Assembly: GCA_002118135.1 (NCBI GenBank)
Contig: BDIU01000032.1
Coordinates: 1 to 64,000 of the forward strand
Length of the DNA stretch: 64,000 bases
Source: Trebouxia sp. TZW2008
Lineage: Eukaryota; Chlorophyta; Trebouxiophyceae; Trebouxiales; Trebouxiaceae
Direction: 5' to 3'
The notes beneath the pieces were generated by a model, which saw nothing but the letters and a program-made list of their open reading frames with translations, was not told where the DNA came from and did not search any database. Of the stretch, positions 33,297 through 45,600 are shown in pieces. A program made the position numbers and the translations under genes. Each line of letters opens with the position of its first letter. Within the stretch, counting starts at the first letter, position 1.

Positions 33297-35758
33297 ATGC
33301 CGGAGAGACACAGCAAGAGAAGACGACAGGATGGAGCTGATGGTGGTGCAGGCAATGCCGGTGCCAGCAAAAAAGGGAAATACTTTCAAGCTGTAAGTCT
33401 GCGCAATACTTCGTTAGTAGCTGTTTTTAAATTGATCGGACGGCGAGACCACCGGTTGCGTTGCTGCCTGTCTGCTTGTGCATCATGCGTGCAGCATTGA
33501 TGCATTGCGCATCCGCATGATGTTTTCAGCACTGGTTTGCAAATCCATAGCATGCATGCACCCCTTGTGTGCCTGCAGAACTCCAAGGCAACTCTTCCTG
33601 TAGGATCTCGCGGAGTATTGGTGTCATGTGTTGGCGGCAAAGAACAGTACGCAGCAAAGGACTCCATCAGGATCTTGTCTCAGGTACAGTGCGGCACATG
33701 TCCAGCAGGCCTTGAGATTCACTGTGCTGCACATGCTCAAATTCACACCTGCTTCAGCTGCAAGGTGCCACATGCTGCACTTCGCAGCAGTGTAACAGAG
33801 GCACCAGAAAGCACTAGCAGGATACTATGCTTGCTGCAGTACTGTGGGGTTGTCTGCTCAGCATGTGTTCTCTTTTACTTGTGCCCTTAGCTGCAACATA
33901 CTGCAGTTCACCACCACACCCACACAACCCTCTTTTGCAGTGTCAAGAAGCATCAGCAGAATGCCATGCCTGCTGCAGTACTGTGAGCTTGACTGCTTTG
34001 CATGTGCTTAGCTGGACATCTGCTGTTTAGCTGCAATCAGCTGCAATCTAACCTTGCACCCACGCAGCAGCCTTGTGCAGTGTTAGGAAGCATCAGCAGA
34101 TGTCATACCTGCTGCAGTACTACGAGCTTGACTGCATTGCATGTGCTCAGCTGGACGTCCTCTTTAGTTGCAACATGCTGCAATCCACCTGCATGGCCAT
34201 GCATCAGCCTTGAGCACAGTCAGTCAGCACCTGCAGGGTTCTCATGCCTGCTGCCTACATGATATGAGCAAATGAGAGTCCACAGCTGCCTTATGCAATG
34301 TCAGAAAGCACCGATCGGAAGGATGTTGTGCCTGATGCAGTACTACGAGCAGCTGAAAGGTTCATCAGAGGCAAAACCTGCCAGCAGTGAACCAAAAGCA
34401 GATGATATCAGCAACGCAATCGCTGCTGAGGTCGCTGAACTCAAAAGTCCAAAGTCCCAACTCTTTGTGTATGTCAAAGTGAATGTCTTTGGTCTGATAT
34501 ACATCAGCTTCAACACGCCTGAGGTTCATCCTACCCCTTCTGAGGTAGTACAAGCAGCCGCAAGGGATGTTCAGAAGACAAAACAGTGCCTCAGCAAGTA
34601 AGATTTGTGGGACTGCTTCAGTGCTCAATCGCCATTCTCAGTACTTGATACACAGTACATAGTTTGCCATGCGCAAGTGTTTTTGAACATGAAATCACTG
34701 AGGATCAGTGCAATCAACGTGAAACACGTAGTATGGGCACCAATGCACGTTATGTGGGATGCCAAGATTCTAGATTGTCATGATCAATTGCAATGCTGCA
34801 TCGCATTGCTGCAGTGCATCAGTTGAGAGATTGATGGCTTGCAGGATTTGCATGAGGTTCATGCCAATAGAGGGCGTATGTTATGCTGGATTGGAAGATC
34901 TCTCAAAGCTGGGCAAGCAAGTGCTGCCTGAGCACTTCCCCACAGGGAAGAATGTTCCTGAAACTACAGTAAGCAGTCTGCTGGCTCACTCCATTTTTCC
35001 CTTCCATGCTTGACGATACTGCTGTTGCTGCATGAGCATTTCCCCACGGGGAAGACATTCCTGAAAATATAGTAAACAGTCTGCTGGCTTGCATCATTCA
35101 TCCCTTCCTTGTTAGCAATGCTTGAGACTGCTTCTGCTGAATGAGCGACAACTTTTGACAACTGATGACATGCATGCTGAGTGCAGTTTGGGGTGCTGTA
35201 CGAGCATAGAGCCAGTGATCTCTTGAAGCGAATGGACGTCATAAACACTATGGTTGATTGTGTCCCTCAGGTATGTGTCACACAAGGCTCCATTTCAATT
35301 AGCAAGGTCGCCAAATACAAAATCTGTACTGACTTATTATCAGAGCACAATCACAATGAGCTACAGCTGGCCTTATTGACGATTCTTCTGTTTGCTGACT
35401 AAGAATTTTCCGGTTGCAGCCGCCATATAAAGTTAAGCTGGACAATCCCAAGAAGACAATCATGGTTGAAGTCATGAAAGCTACAGCTGCAATCAGCGTA
35501 GTCGAGGACTACAAAGCTTTGGGCAAGCTGAATCTCAGGGAGCTCAGCATGATTGGTGACGATGCTGAGAATGAGCCGACTACTAGCAAAAAAATTGATG
35601 CTGAAGACAATGCAGACCTGCCTGAAGCAGACACTAAAGCAGTCAATGCAGGTGGTGAAAGTGCTGCAGCTAAAGCAAAGGATGTGCCACCAGATGTCAC
35701 AAAAACACAGTCAGACACTAACGACTCTGCTGTACAACAGACAGATGAGAAAGCTTGA
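33297..35758 (+). CDS. TAN1: THUMP-domain protein TAN1/THUMPD1, tRNA acetylation adaptor
   Basis: Six exons (33297-33392, 33579-33683, 34341-34597, 34845-34968, 35187-35270, 35420-35758) join in phase to 334 residues. Family members bind tRNA and guide the NAT10/Kre33 acetyltransferase to make N4-acetylcytidine at position 12 of tRNA Leu and Ser. The basic N-terminus (RHSKRRRQD, KKGKYF) is followed by the N-terminal ferredoxin-like half (GVLVSCVGGKEQYAAKD), NVFGLIYISF, then the THUMP domain with RFMPIEGVCYAGLED, FGVLYEHRAS, KVKLDNPKKTIMVEV and LGKLNLREL. The last 70 residues are acidic, Ala/Asp/Thr-rich and not conserved. It is a soluble nuclear or nucleolar protein. Intron 2 is filled with degraded copies of the exon 3 start. 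Confidence 0.95.
33790..34345. repeat. Five acceptor echoes in TAN1 intron 2
   Basis: The true junction TGATGCAG|TACTACGAGC at 34341 is preceded by copies TGCTGCAG|TACTGTG at 33839, TGCTGCAG|TACTGTGAGC at 33979 and TGCTGCAG|TACTACGAGC at 34118, plus a more decayed copy near 34250. Spacing of the clear copies is about 140 bases, and each is preceded by an AAGCA(T/C)CAGCAG-like block. Confidence 0.92.
34920..35090. repeat. Echo of TAN1 exon 4 end
   Basis: Exon end and donor at 34928-34990 (GAGCACTTCCCCACAGGGAAGA... ACAGTAAGCAGTCTGCTGGCT) recur about 104 bases later at 35032-35095 with about a dozen differences. Confidence 0.93.
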
Positions 35759-36095
35759 TGGCAGTGAATAACCATGTGCAGAGGCAGTGCCGTTGTTATT
35801 CAAAGCCTTTCATGTGAAACCATGCGGCGTCCGCATCTACTGACATGGGCTCAGGAAAGCTAGATGTAAAGCTCTGAGGCGTCAAACTCTGCTAGCCGTA
35901 AGTTGACTTTAGCCAGGATTAGGAAACATGCGCAACAGGCATGGGAATGCTTGTATGCTTGCTATGTCTCAGCAAAGTGCCCCTGTGCAGCCAGCAGGGC
36001 GCTGCAATCCGCCCTGATTGCCAGTTCAAAACCTCTCCAACTCCGGAAGTTACGACTGTCAGCGTTTGACTATCGACGGCCACACGCTTGCACAT
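35759..36095. other. Intergenic region, TAN1 to TIM22
   Basis: The 3' flank of TAN1 and the upstream region of TIM22. Nothing else seen. Confidence 0.6.
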
Positions 36096-36984
36096 ATGTC
36101 ACAGCAGCAGGATGACGCAGCCTCTTCGTCTGCCAGCCCTGTCCCCTCCGCAGATCCGCCTCCCCAGCCAACAACGAGCAAAGCTAAACCAAAGAAGGAG
36201 TACAGACAAATACAAATGCCGACGCCGGAGCAAATAGTACAGGAAGACATGATGAACAATTGTGGTGTCAGAACCGTCATGTCTGGCGTGATGGGCATGG
36301 GGTTGGGTGTCCTGTTTGGCATAGTGATGGGTACTATGGATGCAGGGGTGAGACTGCAAGGAAATGTCAGCCCACATCATTCCTGACGTCCTTACATGTA
36401 CACTGGATGCATGTCTAGCAATAAGGGATAACACGACATCGGCTGTGACAGGGTGCTGGCTTTGACGGCAACTTAGCTCCCGCTGCAGACGCGCCAAAGC
36501 AGACAACTAGACAAGTGTTTCGCCAGATGCTTCTCACGGCCAGATCCAGAAGTTGGTGAGTGCATGCGCTGACACACAACATGAGTAGTGCTATGAACAC
36601 ACATCAGCGCGATCTGCAGCTGCTTGGCTGCTGTTTGAGACCTAAAGGATGACAATGTTCACTTGCACACCTGACCGTGTGATAACAGTCACACTTGAGC
36701 TGATTTATGTGCTGCTTGGCTGTGATTTGCAGAGTGAGATCTCTGTCATGGTTCTTTGCAGGACATATGCAAAAGGCTTTGGGGCAGTTGGAGCGCTCTT
36801 TGCTGGCTCAGAATGTGTCATCGAAAAGACCAGAGCCAAACATGATATCTACAACAGCGTGTACGCTGGATGCTTTGCGGGGGGTGCGCTTGCTGCCAGT
36901 GCTGGCCCCAAAGCAGCATGTGCTGGCTGTGTGACCTTTGGCGCCTTTTCAGCAGTCATTGACAAATTTTTGGAGCAGCCTTGA
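36096..36984 (+). CDS. TIM22: Mitochondrial inner-membrane translocase TIM22
   Basis: Three exons (36096-36347, 36452-36555, 36762-36984) give 192 residues in phase. TIM22 is the channel subunit of the carrier translocase that inserts multi-spanning proteins into the mitochondrial inner membrane. The first 45 residues are Ser/Pro/Gln-rich, followed by EQIVQEDMMNNCGVRTVMSG and a Gly-rich first membrane segment (MGMGLGVLFGIVMG). The C-terminal part, from TYAKGFGAVGALFAGSECVIE, with RAKHD and a Gly/Ala-rich last pair of membrane segments, is typical of the family (Tim17/Tim22/Tim23 fold). Length is normal for a plant-lineage member. It is convergent with the SPATA4-like gene, whose stop is 200 bases away. 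Confidence 0.95.
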
Positions 36985-37186
36985 TAGCCACTGAAGAACG
37001 CAAAACGAATCTATGCAAAGTGGCAGCTGGCCTATACATTCAGCCGCAGCTGCTCAAATGAATCAAGGCTTATTATGAGAGAGTTGTACCACCAAAAAAG
37101 TTACAGACTGTGCAGCCACTCAAGACGCAACATTGTACACAGACACACAGATGCACAAATTTGGTATAGATTGACCTGTACATGTT

Positions 37187-39333
37187 CTAGCTTGTTGCCA
37201 TTCTGACAAACTCTTGTCGTATTGATGCGACCCTCTTCTGGTGCTCAGCATGCTGTGCTTGCAAGCGCTCCATTTCGCTCATGCCAGAAGGCCTTCTCTG
37301 TTGCTTGGGCGTACTTTCACCTGAGCTGCTTCCTGTTGAGGTCGCCCGTTTCATCTCTGGCCTGGGCACATTTCTGGCAAACTCCAAAGCCTTCTCCCGC
37401 ACAGACTTACTCTTTGGGATCTCAGCCTTGGGTCTGGAGGTTGCTGTTGCCATAGACGCCTGCATTTATACAAAAGTCACAGCATGATGTGTGACATGCG
37501 CACATGGGTCACGCTTTCAGTGGCTCACAACAAAAATATATTTAGCTGGATTGTGAAACATGCATGGCATCTGTGTAAGCAAGTTGCATGGATGATTTTC
37601 CCAACAAATCATGCTATGGCAACTTGCTGGAAGGACAGCTTCCACTGTGATTTGCAGTCGACATGTGAATAGCACAATGCACAGGTGGCGTGCTTATGTA
37701 TCAGCTAAGCCTTACCAGACGAGCGTTCTTGTCTCTGATGCTACGTGCAAGCTCTTTCAACTCCTCAGCCTTCTTACGCTTTGCCTACACGTACATAATA
37801 ATGCTGAGTGGTCACCAAGCATGATGATCTAAGGCTTGTGTTAGCCGCTGAGCACCTGCAGTCATCACATCAGTTGGTGGCTCCTTGAGAAAGCACTGGC
37901 AGGCATGGTCGGCAGATTCCTGTCAGCACGCTGTCAGACAACACAGCGGTGATGTGCTGCTCAACAAGCGAAACAGCTGCTGCTCTATGATACAAGTACA
38001 ATGGTTGCATGAGAATTTGATTTGTTGCTGGTGGGCCTGACCAATACGCTGCAGCCATCAATACGGCAGTATCATCTACTACAGTATAGAGCTCGCACAA
38101 TTTAGATGTCAACAGGCAAAGGTGCCTTTGTGTATACTATATATTGCCGTTATTTTTGCATTTGCTTGTACCTGCAGGTCTTCATCTTCGATTTGTGGCC
38201 CTAAGGTGCCAAGCTGCCAATACTCCTTCTGTGTCTTGGCATCATAATTCCTGCTACTGTAGTCCTGCTGTGTGTAGGGCTTGTATGTCACAGCCCTTGG
38301 CCTCCTGTCATACTCAATGCTGGGCACATCAGTCTCGCCATGCTGACCATGCGAATTTGGATCTGCATGGTAACTTGTCCCCATCTGCATCGTCTGTGGC
38401 ATTATTTGGTATGCCTCTGCACCCATGCCTGCCACATGCTGCATATGCTGAGGCATGCCCTGATTACTCATGTACATCTGCTGCGCATGCTGAGCCTGCT
38501 GCATAGGCATTTGCTGCTGGGGCCAGCCTGCTGTGGGACCCTGGTGGGATGGGCCAGGGGGGTAGAAACTACTGCCCTGGGGGTAGGCGGGCCCAGGGAA
38601 GTATGAGGCTGGGGGTTGCTGGTGGGGTGGGCAAGCTGCAGGCATCGGCTGAGCATATGGCTGCTGCATGTATGGCAGTGAGCCTGGCTGCATGTACTGA
38701 GGAGCAGCCACAGGGGAGAAAGCAGGCTGCTGCATGGCTGATGGCAATTGACCATAAGCATCAGCAGCAGCATTATCTGGCTCAAGATCCTGAGGCTCTG
38801 CTTGTTGCTGCGCAGCCTGTGCTTCTGCATCTTCGTGCACGTAGTCATAGATAGCCTGCAGAACCTTGACAATGGCGCCATCTGCTGCTGCCATGACTTG
38901 GTCCACATCGTCCTGGCTGATAGGCACATCGTAGCGCTGTACACACAGAACAGATTAAGATAGGTGTTTTGACAGTTGCTGCTGAAGTCAGGCTGCAACC
39001 AAAAGTGGATGCACTTCGTGATGATGCCACTGCACCTTGAAGAACCTCTTCAGCAGGTGCCAGTTGCTCTTTTTGCGCTGTATGCTGGTGACATTTTCAA
39101 AAGAATGCATCTGAACGTCATCTGGAAAATACTTGGACAGAACCTCTGCCACCAGAAACCCGTTGGCAAAGTCCCTGCAGACAGTGTGTCAAACCTCGGT
39201 TATTTGCCCCACAAGATGGCCACGACAGCTGGAAGAAAGCGTATCTGTACCTTTTCGGGTGTTTGATTGGGTAGGTCAGGTCCAAGCTCAAGACCCATTT
39301 CAGCAGATGTCGAGGCAGCGCAGCAGAAGACAT
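37187..39333 (-). CDS. SPATA4/SPEF1-like calponin-homology protein, probably ciliary
   Basis: Five exons (39333-39251, 39174-39036, 38936-38172, 37784-37716, 37459-37187) join in phase to 442 residues. Residues 1-105 match the CH-like domain of SPATA4 and SPEF1/CLAMP proteins: LPRHLLKWVLSLDLTYP, RDFANGFLVAEVLSKYFP, then KKSNWHLLKRFFKRY. Next comes a long Gln/Pro/Met/Tyr-rich region, probably disordered, then a conserved-looking RPRAVTYKPYTQQDY block and charged helical segments. The C-terminal end, with ALEFARNVPRP and MERLQAQHAEHQKR, resembles tails of axonemal proteins. SPATA4 relatives are found in flagellated species, so I infer an axoneme- or microtubule-associated role. It is divergent from tilS. 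Confidence 0.86.
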
Positions 39334-39728
39334 TGCTTTGAGCGATCAACACAAACGTTTATTCCTGTCCGCGCCCTCGTGGTGACAATCCTAAGCTCAG
39401 AAAAAGCTTATACGGCATGTTGCAAAGGACCCGCTCAGAGTTTGGTAGACGTATGTCTCAAGTTTTGCACAACCACCAGCAATAGCTATCTTGCTCTGAA
39501 AAGGTTCAGCAGGTATCGACAGACCTTGCATCGCCAGCAGCAGAAGCCCTGACAGTGTGAAAGTCTCCGTACTTTTCCGTGGCGCGCATTTACGCAAAGT
39601 TGCTTCAATCAGGGAAGTCAATTGACTTGCAAGCCACAGCAGATGTTGTGAGCAATACCACGCCGACTTTCACTTTGTCATTGTATGCGACGCTGCCTTG
39701 AGTCGGCCATGTCATCAAAAAGTTGTAC
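39334..39728. promoter_or_regulatory. Divergent promoter region, SPATA4-like / tilS
   Basis: 395 bases separate the two start codons. The frame of tilS is closed by a stop shortly upstream of its ATG, so the tilS start lies in or close to 39729. No other feature is visible. Confidence 0.55.
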
Positions 39729-42207
39729 ATGGCTATCAAACAAGGAGCTCTGTTGTCTCATGAGCTGGCAGGCAAGATGGCCTCTTTGGGCATCAACATT
39801 CCCACAAGGCTGGCAGTGGCTCTGTCAGGAGGTGCAGACAGTCTCAGTCTTGCGCTATCGCTGTCCTGGTGGTCAGGGCTCAATGGTACGGTTGCTGCTG
39901 AGCCAGAGCATACTTGTAATCAGCGCTTCTGAGGCACTTTGACTGATTGCAGGTTGTACGCCCCAAGCTTGCCGCATTGCTCCAGAGCCAAAATTGCCTA
40001 CAAGTTCAGCAGGGTTGGAAGAACATTTGTCCACTTCACAATACTTGCAGCACCTAGTCAGACCAAAGAGGCTTGATTTGCACGAAACTCATTTTCCTGA
40101 GCAACCCCAGGTTGTTGCCCTCTGCATTGACCATGCCTTACGCTCAGAGAGCTCTCAAGAGTGTCACCAAGCAGCCAGCCAGGCTGCAGCTATGGGCTTG
40201 CAAAGCCGCATCATGCATATGCAATGGCCTCAGCAGCCAAGAAGTGGGCGTGTCATGGAGCAAGCAAGCATCATGCGGTACAAGTTGCTACATCAAGCTT
40301 GCAAAGCACAAGGCATCTCTGTGCTGCTCACTGGGCACCATGCAGGCAAGTACTGACATTCCAACCGATGTCCCTTGATGTTATATGTTTGTGTTGCTAA
40401 CACTATTATGAATAAACATGTATGGATATGAGCAATGCAAGCAGTGCATGCGGTTTGTCAATGTGGCAGTTGTATGCAGAGCAGGATACTTTTATAGCGT
40501 GCAATGTCTTGACAGCGCGTGGTAGGCTGCCATGTCTTGACAGCGTGTGGTAGGCTGCAATGTCTTATCAGTGTGTGGTAGCCTGCAAAACCCGTGATCC
40601 TCCGTTTGATGTCTAGGTGATCAAGCTGAAAATTTTGTCATGAGGGCCAGCAGGGGCAGTGGCATTGTGGGGCTGGCAAGCATTGCTGAGGCATCCTGGT
40701 CTTCCCTTGGTAATCTCTTCAAATTGCGTGCATAACAATGACCCACATCGTTTTGCCCTGACTGCAGCAGACAAAAAGCGACAACATTTGTATGCCTGTC
40801 AAGGTGTAAGTTGATACAGTCGCTATGCTGTGTGGCAAGCCACTTTTCTGAGCAGAGGACCAGTCACCATTTTGCCACCTGACAAGCATGGCCAAGCAGC
40901 AATGCATGCAATCAGACAGCTTGCAGATTGGCATGTTTGCTTGATCTTGAGTGCGAGCACATGCTGTTGCAGATACTGATCACCCGCTGCTACTGGTCAG
41001 ACCCTTCTTGGGCTTGCATAAGTGGCAGCTGGAGGCTGCATGCACAGAGCAAGGCCTGACCTGGGCAAATGACCCAACCAATCAAAACACCCAGTACCTA
41101 CGCAACCATGTGCGGGCGCTGCTGGACAGGCCACCTTTGTCTGGCACAACAACAGGGCTTAGCAACATGCCACATGCTACATCAGCAACACAAGCACAGC
41201 GACCGACAAGCAACGAAGTGTCTGAAGATTCCAAGTCCAGCCAGTTGCCAGAGCGGCAACAATGCAGCTTGCGTCAGCTTGCTCAGGGGCCCACACAAGA
41301 ACTTGCGCAAGACACAGCAAACAATCATGCAGCACAGGCTCAAGCTGATCAGCCCAATATAGTGTCAGCAGTTTTGCAAGTGCAGCGTCGATGTGCTGCT
41401 GCCCAGCAAGAACTATCTCTCCAGGCCAAACAGCTGTTGAAGGCTAGCTTCCTCTCAGATGAAGCATTGCAACCCCGCAGCCATGCTACCGAAACTGGTT
41501 TGGCACAAGCAAGTGGGCAGTGGAGGTTTCAAGTGCAGCCCTTTGCAGAAGCACAGCCTGCTGTGGTTCTGCATGCACTTACAGCTGTCTTACAGGTGAG
41601 AGCCTGAGCAGTCATGACATCCCTGATGCATGCTCGTCACCTGCTGCAGCTTCCAATTATTGCAACTTCTTGTCGCAATGGCTTTCATTGCAATTACTTT
41701 CATCACTGGCTGCGCTCCTCACAGCAGAGGATTCCAGCAAGGTGCCAAGCTTTGCTGTGTGCATAGTCATGCATCAGAGCGGTTGTAGCCACTGTGTCAA
41801 TCCTTGCCTCATGACTCAGTTCTGCTTTTGGTTCATGGCATTGGCTATTGTGAGCTCAAGCAACGCCCAGCTGTTGCTTTGGTCAAATGTACTATCACTG
41901 TCATCATGCTGCAGTTGCTCATTATGGCCAATCAACATCAGCATACGCACACAGTACAACACAGTGAATAGAGGGATTTGCTGTCCTGCAGGCTGCTTCA
42001 TGCAGGCACAAGCAGCCCAAGTTGAGTGTAGTCCGCAAGCTACATGCCATGCTGGCATCTGGAAGGCTTCAGGGGAAGTATGTTGCTAATGATTGCAGTA
42101 TCAGCCCAATGACAGGCAGTAAGGGCCGGATTATGGTTGTCCAGCAGATGCCCTTGCCTGCATCTGGCAACATTCAAGCGACTCATAGCTATAGGCGCCA
42201 TCAATGA
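39729..42207 (+). CDS. tilS: tRNA(Ile)-lysidine synthase, nuclear gene
   Basis: Five exons (39729-39885, 39953-40345, 40617-40709, 40973-41595, 41992-42207) join in phase to 493 residues. TilS uses ATP to attach lysine to C34 of the CAU-anticodon isoleucine tRNA, so that it re-reads AUA. It is a bacterial and plastid enzyme. The PP-loop SGGADS is at 33-38, followed by ALCIDHALRSES, LLTGHHAGDQAENFVMRASRGSG, RPFLGLHKWQLEAAC, WANDPTNQN and a C-terminal domain ending near RIMVVQQMPLPASG. The gene has five spliceosomal exons and nuclear neighbours, so it is not a plastid fragment; the product should work in the plastid, although no clear transit peptide is visible before residue 20. The second intron appears to start at a GC donor (GCAG|GCAAGT), because only this keeps HHAGDQAENF in frame. 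Confidence 0.94.
40504..40587. repeat. 28-bp tandem repeat, three copies
   Basis: Units starting ATGTCTTGACAGCG(C/T)GTGGT begin at 40504, 40532 and 40560, just upstream of the acceptor of tilS exon 3. Confidence 0.95.
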
Positions 42208-42681
42208 CTGTATAGTTTAGGCCAAGATATTCCTCTCCTTTGCACCAGCAGCAATGGCTGGGAGCAATCTTTATTTAGTATTGCCTTGCAGCAGCTTGGT
42301 TACGTGCATGCCTTGAGCCGACATTCACTTAGTGCTGTCAATTCGAACACGGTGTTCAAGATTTGAGCTGATCAGCTCAAACATATTCAGTGTGGATGAG
42401 CAACAAGCATATTTGATTGTGGCAAACACCTTTTGCAGCATGCACAGCTCTATGTGCAGCTGCTGCATGCATCCCATACCGATCATGCAACTCACTGTGC
42501 TTCTCAGATTTGTAGCAGCAATGACGCAAACAATTCAGTACACATTGAATTTCCATGAAATAAAGCATGCAGCTGACACTGCTTTTCAATTTGATGAAGA
42601 GTATGATGTAGCTATTATGATAATAGCAAATATGTACACAGGACTGAAACTGCTAAAAGAGACAGCTAGCTATTACACAGG
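42208..42681. other. Convergent intergenic region, tilS / CDC14
   Basis: Shared 3' flank of two converging genes. I see no coding sequence or repeat. Confidence 0.6.
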
Positions 42682-45600
42682 CTAGTTGCGCGTCTGCCTA
42701 ATGCCTGAGCTCAACCTGCCAAAAGCAGAGCCATACGTTGTGGCTGCAGGTGGCTCGGCATTGACGCCAATCTTCCAGCCCGATTCGATCGAACCGCCCC
42801 CGCTGTTGAGTCTAGCTGGCTTCGGCGCTGTGCCTGGCGCCAACAACGCAGTCGGCACCTTTCTTGGCTGTCCATTCGGGGCAAGGGTCCTGGTCACCCC
42901 CGACTTGCCCACAGCTGCGGACGGCTCGGCACCAGGTGCGAGCGCTCTGCTCATGTCTGCCATCTGCGGACTGGGAGGCTGAGAGTTTGCTCTGCCCATG
43001 CCAGAGCTGGCGTTCTTGACTGCTGCCAAGGGGTCTGGACTACTCTGGCTCAACAAGGAAGACCGACCAAAGGAAGCACGCAGGGAACTTGGCGTCGATG
43101 ACAGGAAGTTCGTGAGCCTGCAGGCATACAAGACACTTGCATTCCATACTGTTGCTGCTGTGAACCTTGCAATAATCTGCACTTCATCTCAAAACTACTG
43201 CACGCTGTCCCCTTGAGCATGCACTGCTCACTGCACTGTGCACATCATTTCAAACCTGCATTGTACATTGCATGAAGCACTGCACAGACATGTTGTGCTT
43301 GCTGCTTTGACAGGCTCTTCAGTGCAGGCACATTTGACAAGGCATGCAACTGGAAGGGCAATGCCTACCTGCTGGTGCTGGCACGCAAGCTGCTGGACCT
43401 AGTGTTGGCACTAGGCGGACTGTACAGGCTAGGGGCCGCAGCTGCTTTGGCAGGAGAGCGGCTAGACAGGGATGAGGACCTCTGCAAGGATGGTGACTGG
43501 TTGCCGCCTGCCAAGCTGGAGTATGCGCCAGCCCTGCTTGAAGCTGTCACCTCTATTTGCGCCGTTGACGGCCTCTCACCTGCAGAAGCTGTAGCTGTCA
43601 ACATGCTGTGCATACAAGATGCACCTAACTCAGTGACAGTCTTGTTGCTTTCTACACATGACTTTTCTACACATGACTTGTTGAGTCTCACATGCTGTGC
43701 AGAAACATGTGTCCCCTAATGCTCAGCATCACAGTTGCTATACATTGTTGTAGGCAAATACTGAAGGTGCCTCGTACAGCTTTGTTCATGTCTATGTAAT
43801 CTGGCCTGCTGCATACAACTTTGCCAGTCATAACATCGTAATACATTGAGGCAGTGCTGCAGGGCTTACTGGGCTTGAGGAGGGCGCCTGCCATTGCAGC
43901 AGGTCTTGAGGGCCGGCTGGCTGGAGCTGACGCCGGCTGCATGCGCTCTGGGTGAGCAGCCACCTCTGGAGCACCCATCTGAAGCAGCAGCATCAGATTT
44001 CAGTTGTGTCTGCAGGGTTTGCGCCAATAGTATATTCAGTAAATGCGCACAGGACCCAGGGTACCCGCTGCATGTGTTGTACAGCAGGCACAATATTTAG
44101 GGTACATGCTGAGATCCTTGTGCAGTACACAGGCAGGCACATAGGTGCACTTGGTGCTGGTGCCGGGCAAGACAGGACTTGAGCCATAGACACCTAGTGC
44201 TTGCGCTGCCATGTATAATAATCATCATCGTTATTGCTATTATTGTTGTTACTGTCATGACTGTTATCAACAAGAGTGTTACCTGGTGCTGCTGCCTGAA
44301 GGCATGGCCAGCCTGTTGCAGCTGGGCAGCCTTGGCCAGCAGGTGGTTCTGCTGCAGACCTATCACAGAGCCAGGGCGGCACACCCGAATGTAGCCAATG
44401 GCCTCCTCAGGGGTGAAGTCGTGGTGCTTGATGAGGTAGCTGCAGATGAGCACCCCTGTCCTCCCCAGACCCGCCTTGCAGTGGATAGCCAGAGCCCCTG
44501 CACACAGTATGGCTTTTCGATGTCATGACCACCATCATCTGCCAACATGCTAGTGAGGCGTTCTGAACTCATCATCATTACTTCAATGCTTGCTAATGAA
44601 GTTCCATGACCCTGCTAGCTGCAGACACTTATTGTGACTGCCTTCAAACAATTCTGTCAACAACATTGCTGTACAAGCGCATGTTTTGTATAAAGCAAGC
44701 TGTGGTATGATTAGCTGCATGTTGGGAACAGACTTTGCTGAATGCCATCACTGCTCTAGACCTTCACACTGCAATAAGAAAGAGTGCTTCGATAAATGCA
44801 TGCAGCATCCAGCATGCAAGCACGTGCTTCAGTGCTCTGGCATAAAAGGATGTATACTCGAGCTCTGAGGCTCAATCACAACATTTCATCAATATTTACC
44901 TCTACACATGTACCAGGCCAGGAATGCCTGATGTTGGGCTGTCACACAGGGTTGACATGCATGTTACCACTTGCTGGCAAGTCTGCTGCATGCTGCAAGT
45001 TCTGCCTTTGACAGAATTTGCATGTCAACAATGTGATTGCAGTGGTGCACTCCATCAGCAAGCGTAGCATATCAACACAGCCAGCCAAGTATTGCGCTTA
45101 GATTGTGCAGACCAACAAGCTTACCTGCTTCCCTTTCAGCAATCTCCAGAAACCTTGCAGTCAGGTTGTCTGGGGGGCAGCTGCCATCAGGGAAGTACAG
45201 CTCATAATGTCTGAACCCAGCATCTGTGAACCGCTTGGCATCATACATCTGCAGCAGCAGGTTGGCATCTTTGAGATGACAGTGATCAGCGTTTTGAGCG
45301 CAATGGTAGCAGTATTAGACTTGAAGTGCAATCATGTGACATCTGCAGACTGTGGTGGATGGCAACAATGCAAGGTTCTCAGGCGGTTGGATGATAGCTT
45401 GACTGCATTTGCTATTGCTCTCTGCAGTATGACACTGCATGCATGATAGAAGGCCGGCACACTTACTGGCTTGTTCAGCCTGACTATGGCTGAGACCCCT
45501 CGCTTTCTGAAGTAATCATGGTAGTCATCAGGAACAAACGACTTGAAACCATAGTACACACGCGCTATGTTGGATGGACCAGAAAAGGCCAGCAATTTGC

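Noticed and set aside
38468..38998. Second long minus-strand frame in the SPATA4-like gene
   Set aside because: It crosses a real exon in the wrong frame; the conserved CH domain continues in the other frame.
39729..42207. tilS as bacterial contamination or inserted plastid DNA
   Set aside because: The gene has four spliceosomal introns and sits between clearly nuclear genes.
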